A DNA stretch of 42,029 nt from Promethearchaeota archaeon (GTDB taxonomy: Archaea > Asgardarchaeota > Lokiarchaeia > Sigyniarchaeales > SOKP01). Position 1 is the stretch's first letter. Each line of letters begins with the position of its first letter. Under the pieces are notes generated by a model. It searched no databases. It was not told the origin of the DNA and saw only the letters and a program-made list of their open reading frames with translations. The stretch lies in assembly GCA_019057865.1 (NCBI GenBank), contig JAHLWP010000037.1, positions 1 to 42,029 of the forward strand. Direction: 5' to 3'. A program made the translations under genes and the position numbers. Below are positions 8,117 through 15,797 of the stretch, in pieces.

Positions 8117-10419
8117 AGTTCCTTTAACCACTCTCTATAAACTTCTTTAAAATTATCTGCTAATTCAAATCTAGAATTAGTATGCCAAAACTTAAAGCTT
8201 AATACATGAAAAAGATCTCCCCCAAACAATTCTTTCTCTTCGCTTGTTAAATTGTGTTTTAAAATTAGAGTTAATGGTCTAGGGATCAATTTTGAAAAAT
8301 ATTTTAACTCCAACTCTTTAATATAATCATAAAAGTGGTCCTCACCATTTAGATTAAAAAAGTTGATAGGAACTTGCTCTTCAAATTGAGGGCTCAGTAT
8401 CTTTATTTCTTGTTTAATTTTATTATTAACATACTTCGGAAATTCAGTATTAATATTCATGCTTAAATTATATTGCTTATAAAATTCAATTAATAAATTC
8501 TTTTCCTCAATATTTGATATCCGAGCTATATACGTATCTAAAAATTTTAAAAAATTCTCAAGCTTTTGCTCATTTGATTCTCTATCTTCAAAATAGCTAA
8601 TAAAATCATTGTATATCTCATCTAAAGTCCATTCTTTTCTTTCTTCTAATTTAAAGAATTTTTTGGTGTAATCATTTAACCATTCTAAAATATAAGATTT
8701 CCAGGTTAAATTAATTCCTCCTAAACGTTTTTCTAAAAACCGATGAAATCTAGTAGCAAATGTAACTGGATCGGCTATCTCTTGATCAGGTTCCTCTTTT
8801 ATATACCTATTGATTGTTGTGTATCTAAGGATATAGCTTAATAGATAAGATAATTCACTCGAAAAAATCTTAAATTTCTCTATATGCTCTCTTATAATAT
8901 TAATATCTTTATCCATTTGTATTTCCGCAAAAGATACTAAATCTCCCATATCTAGTTTTATGTTATTGAAAAATGATTCAATATTTGTACTAATTAATCT
9001 CCTAAATTCTTTTATTATGATTTCTTCATTAAATTTAAGAACCCCCGATAAAACCATTGGATTAACTTCAATTTGGTTAAAAATATGATCTTTAAACTTT
9101 TCTATTAATTTCTGACCAAGAATTTTCGCTGGTTTTTGTTCGTTTTCAAATTTTTGCTTTAAACTTTTTGTTAATTCAATAATTAAGGATCTTAACCTCC
9201 TACGTGAAAGATATTTTGGAAGCGATGTTTTAACCAAATTAAGACTATTTTTAATAATTTCTGAAAAATAATTAAAAATAGAGCTTAAATCTATTGCTCT
9301 TAAGTTTGCTTGAGTAATTGTTGATTGATTAATTGATTTAATCGCTAAATTACAGATATCTTTAAAATCTTCATTTTCAAATTTAGCTTTATTTACAATG
9401 AATTGCTTATATTTTTTTAATAATTCAGGTAAATCTCCAATTTCTCCAGTTGTAAGAAAAGAGTTAGAATATTCAATAAATTTATTCAGGTATCTTTCTA
9501 AATCAATCAAAAATCTATTAATAAGGGAATTTAACGATTTTGCTGTGCAAGGATCTTTTAAGTTATGTGTTTTTTGCTTAATATAGTTAATAATAAACGA
9601 GATAACTCTATCTTGAGATTCGTCAATTGTACCAGTATTTGCTAAATTAATTAAATTTGCTCCTAACTTTAATGTTTTATCCACAATAAAATTAGCACTA
9701 GGTTCTGATATAGAATATTTAATATGTTCTATGGATTGTTGCCCCTCAAAAGGGCTTTTCAATCTCTCGAAAGTTGAATTGAAAAAGTTAATCTCATATG
9801 GTCGCTTGTGTAATAATATATCTACATCTGATTTGACTCTTGCATAAGTATTTAACATTTCTTTTTCTGTTGGAAGCGAAGCACTTAAACCAATTAACTT
9901 TTTATTCCATTTATCTTCAATTAATTCTCCAAAGAGTTTTTTGCTAAATCTAGTAGCAAATCTTTTATATACCTGTTGTTTATCGTCACTTTTTAATTCA
10001 GGGCGATCTGTAAATTCTTCTACTTCAAAAAATAATCTACTTATATTGTTTATAGCTTCACGGGATTTATGGGCATCCAAATATCCTGTTTCCGGTTTTA
10101 ATGCAAGCAATAAACTTTCACAGTCTTTATATTTACCGGGTATGAAAATCATTGATTTTGGGAAAATATTTATTCGAGCACTTTTTTCATCGAGATTATA
10201 CAACTCAAATTCGATACTAAAGACTTCTGAACCAGTATAATCTCTTAAAATTGCATTATACATTCTTAAGAATTTTATTACTTCCTGCGAAAGTTCATTC
10301 ACTCTTTCTCTAGTTAATTTTGCAGGACCAATTACATCTCCAACAATAATATCATTTGGAGAAGAATATCCAAATATTAGTGAAAATTGATAATTAATTG
10401 ATTCTCGTGTAGTAATCAT
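8113..10419 (-). CDS. Large helical protein of unknown function (upstream partner)
   Basis: A 768-residue protein. Residues 1-110 look alpha/beta: SLIFGYSSPNDIIVGDVIG, then a beta-rich stretch VFSIEFELYNLDEKSARINIF and FIPGKY. The rest is long charged helices without transmembrane segments. No known domain is recognised. It starts at ATG 10419 and ends in an ATGA overlap with the next gene, showing a two-gene operon. The 200-bp AT-rich gap to the divergent gene at 10623 should contain both promoters. It is probably lineage-specific; structure prediction would be the most informative next view. Confidence 0.7.
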   Translation of the reverse strand: MITTRESINYQFSLIFGYSSPNDIIVGDVIGPAKLTRERVNELSQEVIKFLRMYNAILRDYTGSEVFSIEFELYNLDEKSARINIFPKSMIFIPGKYKDCESLLLALKPETGYLDAHKSREAINNISRLFFEVEEFTDRPELKSDDKQQVYKRFATRFSKKLFGELIEDKWNKKLIGLSASLPTEKEMLNTYARVKSDVDILLHKRPYEINFFNSTFERLKSPFEGQQSIEHIKYSISEPSANFIVDKTLKLGANLINLANTGTIDESQDRVISFIINYIKQKTHNLKDPCTAKSLNSLINRFLIDLERYLNKFIEYSNSFLTTGEIGDLPELLKKYKQFIVNKAKFENEDFKDICNLAIKSINQSTITQANLRAIDLSSIFNYFSEIIKNSLNLVKTSLPKYLSRRRLRSLIIELTKSLKQKFENEQKPAKILGQKLIEKFKDHIFNQIEVNPMVLSGVLKFNEEIIIKEFRRLISTNIESFFNNIKLDMGDLVSFAEIQMDKDINIIREHIEKFKIFSSELSYLLSYILRYTTINRYIKEEPDQEIADPVTFATRFHRFLEKRLGGINLTWKSYILEWLNDYTKKFFKLEERKEWTLDEIYNDFISYFEDRESNEQKLENFLKFLDTYIARISNIEEKNLLIEFYKQYNLSMNINTEFPKYVNNKIKQEIKILSPQFEEQVPINFFNLNGEDHFYDYIKELELKYFSKLIPRPLTLILKHNLTSEEKELFGGDLFHVLSFKFWHTNSRFELADNFKEVYREWLKEL

Positions 10420-10622
10420 AACCCAATTAAATTGAAAATCTTATATCTTTAATTATTAAATTATAACTATTCTAATTCTTGCTGAAATTGCTAAAAAATT
10501 TAGGAATTATTTTTAATATTTTTAAGTTTATATAATATTAAAATTTACTTTTGAATAGTAAATAAATTAATTTTATAAAAATTTATATTTAAAAGTCTAA
10601 TAAAGTAGTTAGATGGAAAAAT

Positions 10623-11288
10623 TTGTCAGAGATCCTTCTTAATCAACTCATAGAGAAATTGGACGAGGTACTCTTAGGAAGAAGAGATATTATATCTGAG
10701 ATTGAAAAATTAAAGGATGCAATAGAAAAGATTCAGAGTGAGAAAAAAGACAATACAGGAATTCAAATCACGAATACTGTAAATGAAATAAAAGTTTTTA
10801 TGTCGAAGTCCACCAATGTTTTATCTGAACTTAATAATAATATGAGAAATTTACAAAATTTAATAAATTCCCTCAATAATGTCTTTAATATAATTTTAAA
10901 TACAAAACAGATCCCCGAATCGTTTACAACTAGTTCAACAAAACCTCAAAAAAAAATAACTTCAACTAGATATGAAAACAATTTATCTGCTCCTATAAGA
11001 TCTCCAAGTGAATCAATAATAACAAGCGCTCCTGAAAAATCAATAGATATTATGGGAGATTCAGACTTTAATTTAATTATTTCTATAGCTAAATCAAATA
11101 ATCCGGCAGTTGAAATTGCGATAATGCTTGAAAAAATAAGAGCAAAATTAGAAAATGAAAATCCCTTAAACCCTATCTTATTTGAATTAAGCATGGAATC
11201 AAGGCGACTAAAATCATTAGGAAATACACCACTTGATGCATATAATTTACAAATTCTAATAGAGAAATTACAAAAATGGATTGGATAG
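10623..11288 (+). CDS. Coiled-coil protein, cotranscribed with Roadblock protein
   Basis: A 221-residue protein. Residues 1-95 are heptad-rich coiled coil (IEKLDEVL, EIEKLKDAIEKI, NNNMRNLQNLINSLNNVF). A Ser/Thr/Pro-rich linker covers about 100-145, and a small helical domain covers 150-221. No family is recognised. The start is TTG at 10623. A TATA-like ATTTATATTTAAA at about 10580-10594 would place the transcript start close to this TTG, so it may be leaderless. The Roadblock gene follows after 120 bases on the same strand; a scaffold or adaptor role with it is inference. Confidence 0.65.
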   Translation: MSEILLNQLIEKLDEVLLGRRDIISEIEKLKDAIEKIQSEKKDNTGIQITNTVNEIKVFMSKSTNVLSELNNNMRNLQNLINSLNNVFNIILNTKQIPESFTTSSTKPQKKITSTRYENNLSAPIRSPSESIITSAPEKSIDIMGDSDFNLIISIAKSNNPAVEIAIMLEKIRAKLENENPLNPILFELSMESRRLKSLGNTPLDAYNLQILIEKLQKWIG

Positions 11289-11408
11289 CAATTGAAAATT
11301 ATAGAATTTTATTTGAGTTAAAGAAAATAAATAAATAAATAGATTTTAATTAATTTAATATAAGTATAATCTAAAATTTTATATAAATTATCTAAAAGGT
11401 GTAGGCTT

Positions 11409-11813
11409 ATACAATTTGGATCTGATTTAGGTATTAACCATGAAGATATAGAAAAAATAAGTCCGCAAATCACATTTATAACATCTAATGCAGATATAGA
11501 AGCAATTGCACTTGTAAGCGTAGAAGGTTATCAAATAGCTTTCTCTGCTTTGCCCCAGTACCACGTAGATGGTGATCAATTTTGTGGACTTGCTAGTGCT
11601 TTATTAATGACTGGAAGATCAACAATTCAAACATTATTTCAAGAAGATATAACTGAAATAATTGTAAGGGCTGAGAATGGATATATAGTTGTTACTAATG
11701 CAGGACGCTTAGTAATTGTATGTGCGGGGACAATTATTGATACTCTAATGAAAACGGTGAAAGTTATGCGAATAGCAGCAAAGAATCTCTATAAAATTTT
11801 CGAAGGGCGCTAA
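11409..11813 (+). CDS. Roadblock/LC7 domain protein
   Basis: A single Roadblock/LC7 fold. It contains ITFITSNADIEAIALVSVEGYQIAFSA, then ALLMTGRSTIQTLF, ITEIIVRAENGYIVVTNAGRLVIVCAG and a final helix. These small dimerising proteins are expanded in Asgard archaea and regulate Ras-like or Rag/Mgl-type GTPases; a Rag-like GTPase is at 31359. A TTG at 11550 would start in the middle of the conserved domain and is too late. The frame is open upstream and the domain begins near 11450. AGGTG at 11397-11401 is spaced 7 nt from ATA at 11409, and no ATG/GTG/TTG is available in frame there, so an AUA start giving about 134 residues is the best reading. Confidence 0.85.
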   Translation: MQFGSDLGINHEDIEKISPQITFITSNADIEAIALVSVEGYQIAFSALPQYHVDGDQFCGLASALLMTGRSTIQTLFQEDITEIIVRAENGYIVVTNAGRLVIVCAGTIIDTLMKTVKVMRIAAKNLYKIFEGR

Positions 11814-11970
11814 ATTATAAATTTCTCTTATTTTTAATCTTCATATTTCTGTGTATTTAGTTGGGCATGAAAGTATTTTATTGTCTTAATTTTATAGAAA
11901 GTACTTTTTAGATCAATTAACTTTTTATTTAATAATAAATAATTAAATCAATAATTTTTACTATGATAAT

Positions 11971-12095
11971 ATGGTTTAATTTTATGGCAACTGGAAATTA
12001 TTATTTTTGGCAGTGGCCTTGGTCTTGGTTGTAAGACCCATTGTATTGCCTTAAACCATACCTTACTTTCTCTCTTTTCTTAATTTTCGTTTTTC
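11971..12095 (+). promoter_or_regulatory. Putative trp attenuator: nested stems and U-rich tract
   Basis: The 375-base gap before trpB2 holds nested inverted repeats. ATGGTTTAA (11971-11979) can pair with TTAAACCAT (12051-12059). GGCAA (11986-11990) can pair with TTGCC (12046-12050), CAGTG (12011-12015) with CATTG (12039-12043), and GGTCTT (12021-12026) with AAGACC (12033-12038). The Trp-rich leader ORF lies inside. A pyrimidine/U-rich tract at about 12065-12095 follows directly, as expected for an archaeal terminator. Ribosome stalling at the Trp codons would block the inner stems. A TATA-like TATTTAAAT at 12113-12121 could be an independent trpB2 promoter. Structures were read by eye, with no energy calculation. 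Confidence 0.6.
11984..12034 (+). CDS. Trp-rich leader peptide upstream of trpB2
   Basis: ATG 11984 to TAA 12032-12034 encodes MATGNYYFWQWPWSWL. It has 16 residues, with four Trp codons (TGG at 12008, 12014, 12020, 12026) preceded by Tyr-Tyr-Phe. Four Trp in a seven-residue stretch is far beyond chance for a proteome in which Trp is rare. The next gene downstream is tryptophan synthase beta, so the ORF has the expected content and place of an attenuation leader peptide. No strong Shine-Dalgarno is seen; a weak GGT lies 8 bases before the ATG, inside the outer stem. An alternative is a small functional Trp-rich peptide. Confidence 0.7.
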   Translation: MATGNYYFWQWPWSWL

Positions 12096-12194
12096 TAAAT
12101 TATCGAATACTCTATTTAAATGTGCATTAATTATTTTGATTTCCAATTTAGTAATGAGACACAAAAAATAAGTTGATAAAAAAAGGTAATGAAA

Positions 12195-13598
12195 ATGGTA
12201 AATTATAATAATTCAAGAATTCTATTACAACCCAATGAAATACCGAAGGAATGGGTAAATATCTTACCAGATTTACCCTCTCCTATGACGCCCTTAGTAA
12301 ATCCTATGGATGGGAAACCTGCTCCACCAGAACTAGCATTGGCGATATTTCCAAAAGAATGTGTCATGCAAGAAGTATCTCAAGAACCAATAATTCCCAT
12401 CCCTAAGGATCTAAGGGAAATTTTCGCAAGAACCTATAGACCAAGTCCTCTTCATCGAGCATTAGGATTAGAAAAAGAATTGGGAATAAAAGGTGATGAT
12501 ATTAAGATTTTTTATAAAAATGAATCTGGCTCACCTACAGGGTCCCATAAGCCGAATACAGCGATAACTCAAGCATATTATGCTAAAAAAGATGGAATTG
12601 AAGAATTGGTCACAGAAACAGGAGCAGGGCAATGGGGTTCAGGACTTTCTTATGGATGTAATTTATTTGGTATTAAATGTACAGTATATATGGTAAGAGT
12701 GAGTTTTTTACAAAAACCGGGGAGAAAGATATTGATGAAGTCCTTTAATGCTGAAGTTCATGCAAGTCCTTCGAGACATACCGAATCAGGCAAAAATTTC
12801 TTAGAAAAAGATCCAGAACATCCAGGTAGTTTAGGAATAGCTATATCTGAAGCATTGGAACATAGTTTAAGAAGTAATACAATTAGATATTCTCTTGGAA
12901 GTGTTGTAAATTTTGTTCTTTTACATCAGACAATTGTAGGACAAGAAACAAAAATTCAGTTAGCAAAAGTAGGTATTAATAAACCGGACATAATAATTGG
13001 TTGTATGGGAGGTGGTTCTAACTTTGCTGGATTAATGATTCCTTTTGCAAGAGATAAATTACATGGAGTTCTACCAGACGTAGAAATTATTGGAGTTGAG
13101 CCGCGAGCTTGTCCTAGTGTTTGTAAAGGTGAATATCGCTGGGATTTTGGAGATACTTCTATGAAAGGACCTATTGTAAAAATGCACACGTTAGGTCATT
13201 CGTTTGTTCCAAGCCCGATCCATGCAGGAGGATTAAGATATCATGGGATGGCACCTATAATTTCAATTTTGTATAATAATAAAGTTATATCCGCATCTAT
13301 GCATCATCAATCCGAAGTAATTAAATCCGGTCTTTTATTTTCAAATACTGAAGGAATACTTCCTGCCCCAGAAACTGCACATGCCGTAAAAGAAGCAATA
13401 GATCAAGCTTTAAAAGCCAAAGAAAATAATGAAAAGAAAACAATCGTCTTTAACTTTAGTGGTCATGGCTTTTTTGATTTATTAGCTTATAAATTGTATA
13501 TGACTGGTGATTTGGAAGATTATGAATTACCGACTGAAGAAATCCAAAAAGCATTATCATCAGGAGAAATGCCAAAAATTGATGAATCTCAATTTTAA
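12195..13598 (+). CDS. trpB2: Tryptophan synthase beta subunit, TrpB2 type
   Basis: A PLP enzyme that condenses indole with serine (or phosphoserine-type donors) to tryptophan. About 467 residues is the long TrpB2 form. The RILLQPNEIPKEWVNILPDLPSP start is characteristic of TrpB2. The PLP lysine is in GSHKPNTA (K119 from this start), ETGAGQWG carries the catalytic Glu, and the phosphate-binding loop is GCMGGGSN. TrpB2 generally acts without a tight TrpA partner, and no trpA is present here. AAAGGT at 12182-12187 is spaced 7 nt from ATG 12195 but only 1 nt from ATG 12189, so the second ATG is preferred. It is probably regulated by the upstream Trp-codon leader. Confidence 0.95.
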   Translation: MVNYNNSRILLQPNEIPKEWVNILPDLPSPMTPLVNPMDGKPAPPELALAIFPKECVMQEVSQEPIIPIPKDLREIFARTYRPSPLHRALGLEKELGIKGDDIKIFYKNESGSPTGSHKPNTAITQAYYAKKDGIEELVTETGAGQWGSGLSYGCNLFGIKCTVYMVRVSFLQKPGRKILMKSFNAEVHASPSRHTESGKNFLEKDPEHPGSLGIAISEALEHSLRSNTIRYSLGSVVNFVLLHQTIVGQETKIQLAKVGINKPDIIIGCMGGGSNFAGLMIPFARDKLHGVLPDVEIIGVEPRACPSVCKGEYRWDFGDTSMKGPIVKMHTLGHSFVPSPIHAGGLRYHGMAPIISILYNNKVISASMHHQSEVIKSGLLFSNTEGILPAPETAHAVKEAIDQALKAKENNEKKTIVFNFSGHGFFDLLAYKLYMTGDLEDYELPTEEIQKALSSGEMPKIDESQF

Positions 13599-13708
13599 AT
13601 AATAATTTTTAATAAATTTTTTTCCTAAATAATCTAATTTTACTTTTAAAGAAAATCTTAAAAATGAAAGAATCCTTAAAATATTCAAATTTAAGAGATT
13701 GGTAATTT

Positions 13709-14716
13709 TTGAATGTCCTTTCAATAATAATTTTAAGTTTTTTCTATTTATACAGCCTAATTCTATTATACATAGCCTTTTTAGCAAAAAGCAAGGGAGA
13801 ACGAGGAGCATTTATTAATAATTTAGTAAATGCGTTAGTTTTGATAGTATCAATTACAATTAATTTAGGGATTATCTCTTTTTTAAATATCCCCCGCAAT
13901 GAATTTATTATATTTCCCTTTAATTTTTTGATGATAGCTTTTATTGTTATATTCTATCTAATATTTTCTATTTTTATTTTACGTGAGAAAAAAAAAGTTA
14001 TAGAGTGGAAAGAAATAGATGAAAAACCTACATCAAAACATTCTAAACAATTACCTTTAAAGTATGATATTTACAGAAAGTTAACCCATTTAGTTGTTCT
14101 AGGAATAATTTTTTCTTATTTTACACTTGACTTTTATATTAATCGAGATATAATGTTTTTTACTCAAAATTTAGTTGTTTTCTTGGTAGGAATCTCACTG
14201 ATAGGTTTATTGACTGCTGAAATTATAAGAATATTGAATCCAGAAATTTACCCTCTTAAACAGGTTAATCAAATATTACGAGAAAAGGAGTTGCATATGA
14301 GATTTGGACCTCATATTTCTATGAGTATTGGGTGCTTTTCAATAATTCTTTTATATGGGTTAATTCAACCAATAGGCCCAGTAGTGATCTGTACCGCTAT
14401 GACAATGGCAATTTTTGGAGATATAGCATCAAATTTAATTGGTAGAATAAAAGGAAAAACTATAATTCGCAATACAGATAAAACATATGAAGGATTATTT
14501 GCGGGGATGATAATATCATTTATTTCGGGTGTTATTATATTAATTTTATTGAGAAATTTTTATGATCCAAGCATTCTAGGGTTTTTTTTAATTCCAATAT
14601 TAGGAGCATTGATTATTGGGGGAATAGATTACTTAGATTTAGAAATTGATGATAATTTAACCTTTAATTTTATTTTATCAACAATTTTATTTTTTATTTC
14701 ATTTTTTGTTTTATAA
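13709..14716 (+). CDS. CTP-dependent polyprenol (dolichol/phytol) kinase-like membrane enzyme
   Basis: A 335-residue integral membrane protein with about eight or nine hydrophobic segments. The IYRKLTHLVVLGI motif, the GDIASNLIGRIKGKTIIRNTDKTYEGLFAGM block and the late DDNLTF motif are typical of the dolichol kinase / phytol kinase / DGK1 superfamily, which is related to CDP-diglyceride synthases. It probably phosphorylates an isoprenoid alcohol or archaeal lipid precursor with CTP, but the exact substrate cannot be read from sequence. The start is TTG 13709 with GAGATTGGT just upstream. The gap after trpB2 is 110 bases with no visible element. Confidence 0.72.
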   Translation: MNVLSIIILSFFYLYSLILLYIAFLAKSKGERGAFINNLVNALVLIVSITINLGIISFLNIPRNEFIIFPFNFLMIAFIVIFYLIFSIFILREKKKVIEWKEIDEKPTSKHSKQLPLKYDIYRKLTHLVVLGIIFSYFTLDFYINRDIMFFTQNLVVFLVGISLIGLLTAEIIRILNPEIYPLKQVNQILREKELHMRFGPHISMSIGCFSIILLYGLIQPIGPVVICTAMTMAIFGDIASNLIGRIKGKTIIRNTDKTYEGLFAGMIISFISGVIILILLRNFYDPSILGFFLIPILGALIIGGIDYLDLEIDDNLTFNFILSTILFFISFFVL

Positions 14717-14774
14717 GAGAAGTTTAAGTTAGTAAGAATTTACCATAAGTTTTTCAATAAGAATATTTTAACTA

Positions 14775-15284
14775 ATGAAAATGTTAGAAGAAAAATTAAA
14801 AATTGACAAAATCTCTAAAGGAACGGTAATTGATCATATTGATGCTGGTTATGCTCTAACCATACTTAATCTTACGGGATTAGATGAATCTAAGAATTTA
14901 ATGACAATAGGTGTTAATGTTTCTTCTAAAAAATACCAAACAAAAGATATTATTAAAATTGAGAATGTTTTTCTCAATGAAACTCAAATGCAACAAATTT
15001 CAATTCTCTCACCAAATGCAACAATTTCATTAATCGAAAATTATGAAGTAATTGAGAAGAAAAAAGTTAAAATCCCAAAAACAATTAAAAAATTGATTTT
15101 GTGTGTTAATCAAACATGTATTTCCAATTCAGGTGAGCCAATATCAACCGAGTTCACGGTTCTTGAAGAAAAGCCACTAAAAATTCAATGTGTATATTGT
15201 GAACGAATCTATAAATTAGAAGAAATAGTCTTTACTTCTAAGGAAAAAAAAGGAAAAAAAGTAAAGCAAAGGATTCAATTGTAA
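14775..15284 (+). CDS. pyrI: Aspartate carbamoyltransferase regulatory subunit PyrI
   Basis: The regulatory chain of aspartate transcarbamoylase, which binds CTP/ATP and zinc and controls pyrimidine synthesis. The LKIDKISKGTVIDHIDAG start is the allosteric nucleotide-binding segment. The zinc domain has four cysteines in the expected order: C110 and C115 (CVNQTC), C139 and C142 (CVYC), with GEPISTEF between them. At 169 residues it is slightly longer than usual, with a basic tail (KEKKGKKVKQR). pyrB is not in the window, so the catalytic subunit must be encoded elsewhere. ATG 14781 is an equally possible start. Confidence 0.93.
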   Translation: MKMLEEKLKIDKISKGTVIDHIDAGYALTILNLTGLDESKNLMTIGVNVSSKKYQTKDIIKIENVFLNETQMQQISILSPNATISLIENYEVIEKKKVKIPKTIKKLILCVNQTCISNSGEPISTEFTVLEEKPLKIQCVYCERIYKLEEIVFTSKEKKGKKVKQRIQL

Positions 15285-15301
15285 TAAATCCTTAAATCCA
15301 C

Positions 15302-15742
15302 CTATAAAAATAATTCAAGGATTGATGAAAAATCAGGAATAAACTTAAGTGTTGTATGAATAACTACTCCAACTATCATAAATAAAAAGAAAAATATGCC
15401 TATTCCTGGCATTAAAATATTTTTCCAAGCCCATTCCTCCTTATCATATTCATATTTTAATATAATAAAGCTAACAATAAAAGGAAATAAAAGCCACCAA
15501 AATAGCATCCAAAAAAATAAAAACCATCCTATTAATCCAAATAATAGTCTTCCTATTAATGCACTTAAAGCACCTGTTGCTGCTCGTATCCAATATAATT
15601 TTGTTTCTTTTTCAAGTCGTAGATCAAAAGGTTTTGTAGTTGTTTTCTTTGGAATAACTTCTTGTTTCTGTAATTCTTTCTTCTTCTCTTTTATTAATTT
15701 CTTCCTTTTCTTTCTAATATCGACTTTTTTTTGTCTAGCCAT
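15302..15742 (-). CDS. Membrane protein with basic N-terminal tail
   Basis: About 146 residues from ATG 15742 (MARQKKVDIRKKRKKLIKEKK). An earlier in-frame ATG at 15841 would run inside the divergent rqcH gene and is unlikely. The first 45 residues are strongly basic. Three hydrophobic segments follow: a region around IGRLLFGLIGWFLFFWMLFW, then LLFPFIVSFIIL, and a C-terminal helix around IFFFLFMIVGVVIHT. No family is recognised. It shares a 55-bp AT-rich divergent promoter region with rqcH. Confidence 0.6.
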   Translation of the reverse strand: MARQKKVDIRKKRKKLIKEKKKELQKQEVIPKKTTTKPFDLRLEKETKLYWIRAATGALSALIGRLLFGLIGWFLFFWMLFWWLLFPFIVSFIILKYEYDKEEWAWKNILMPGIGIFFFLFMIVGVVIHTTLKFIPDFSSILELFL

Positions 15743-15797
15743 GTCATTAATATAAATAATTATTATTATAAAAATCATTATATATAATAATAAACAA
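15743..15797. promoter_or_regulatory. Compact divergent promoter region
   Basis: Fifty-five bases of almost pure A/T separate the divergent membrane-protein gene and rqcH. ATTATATATAATAA at about 15776-15790 and similar boxes could serve as TATA elements in both directions. Either gene could be leaderless, since no Shine-Dalgarno precedes either start. Confidence 0.35.

Noticed and set aside
11550..11813. Short Roadblock protein beginning at TTG 11550.
   Set aside because: It would lack the first half of the conserved domain, which is intact upstream in the same frame.
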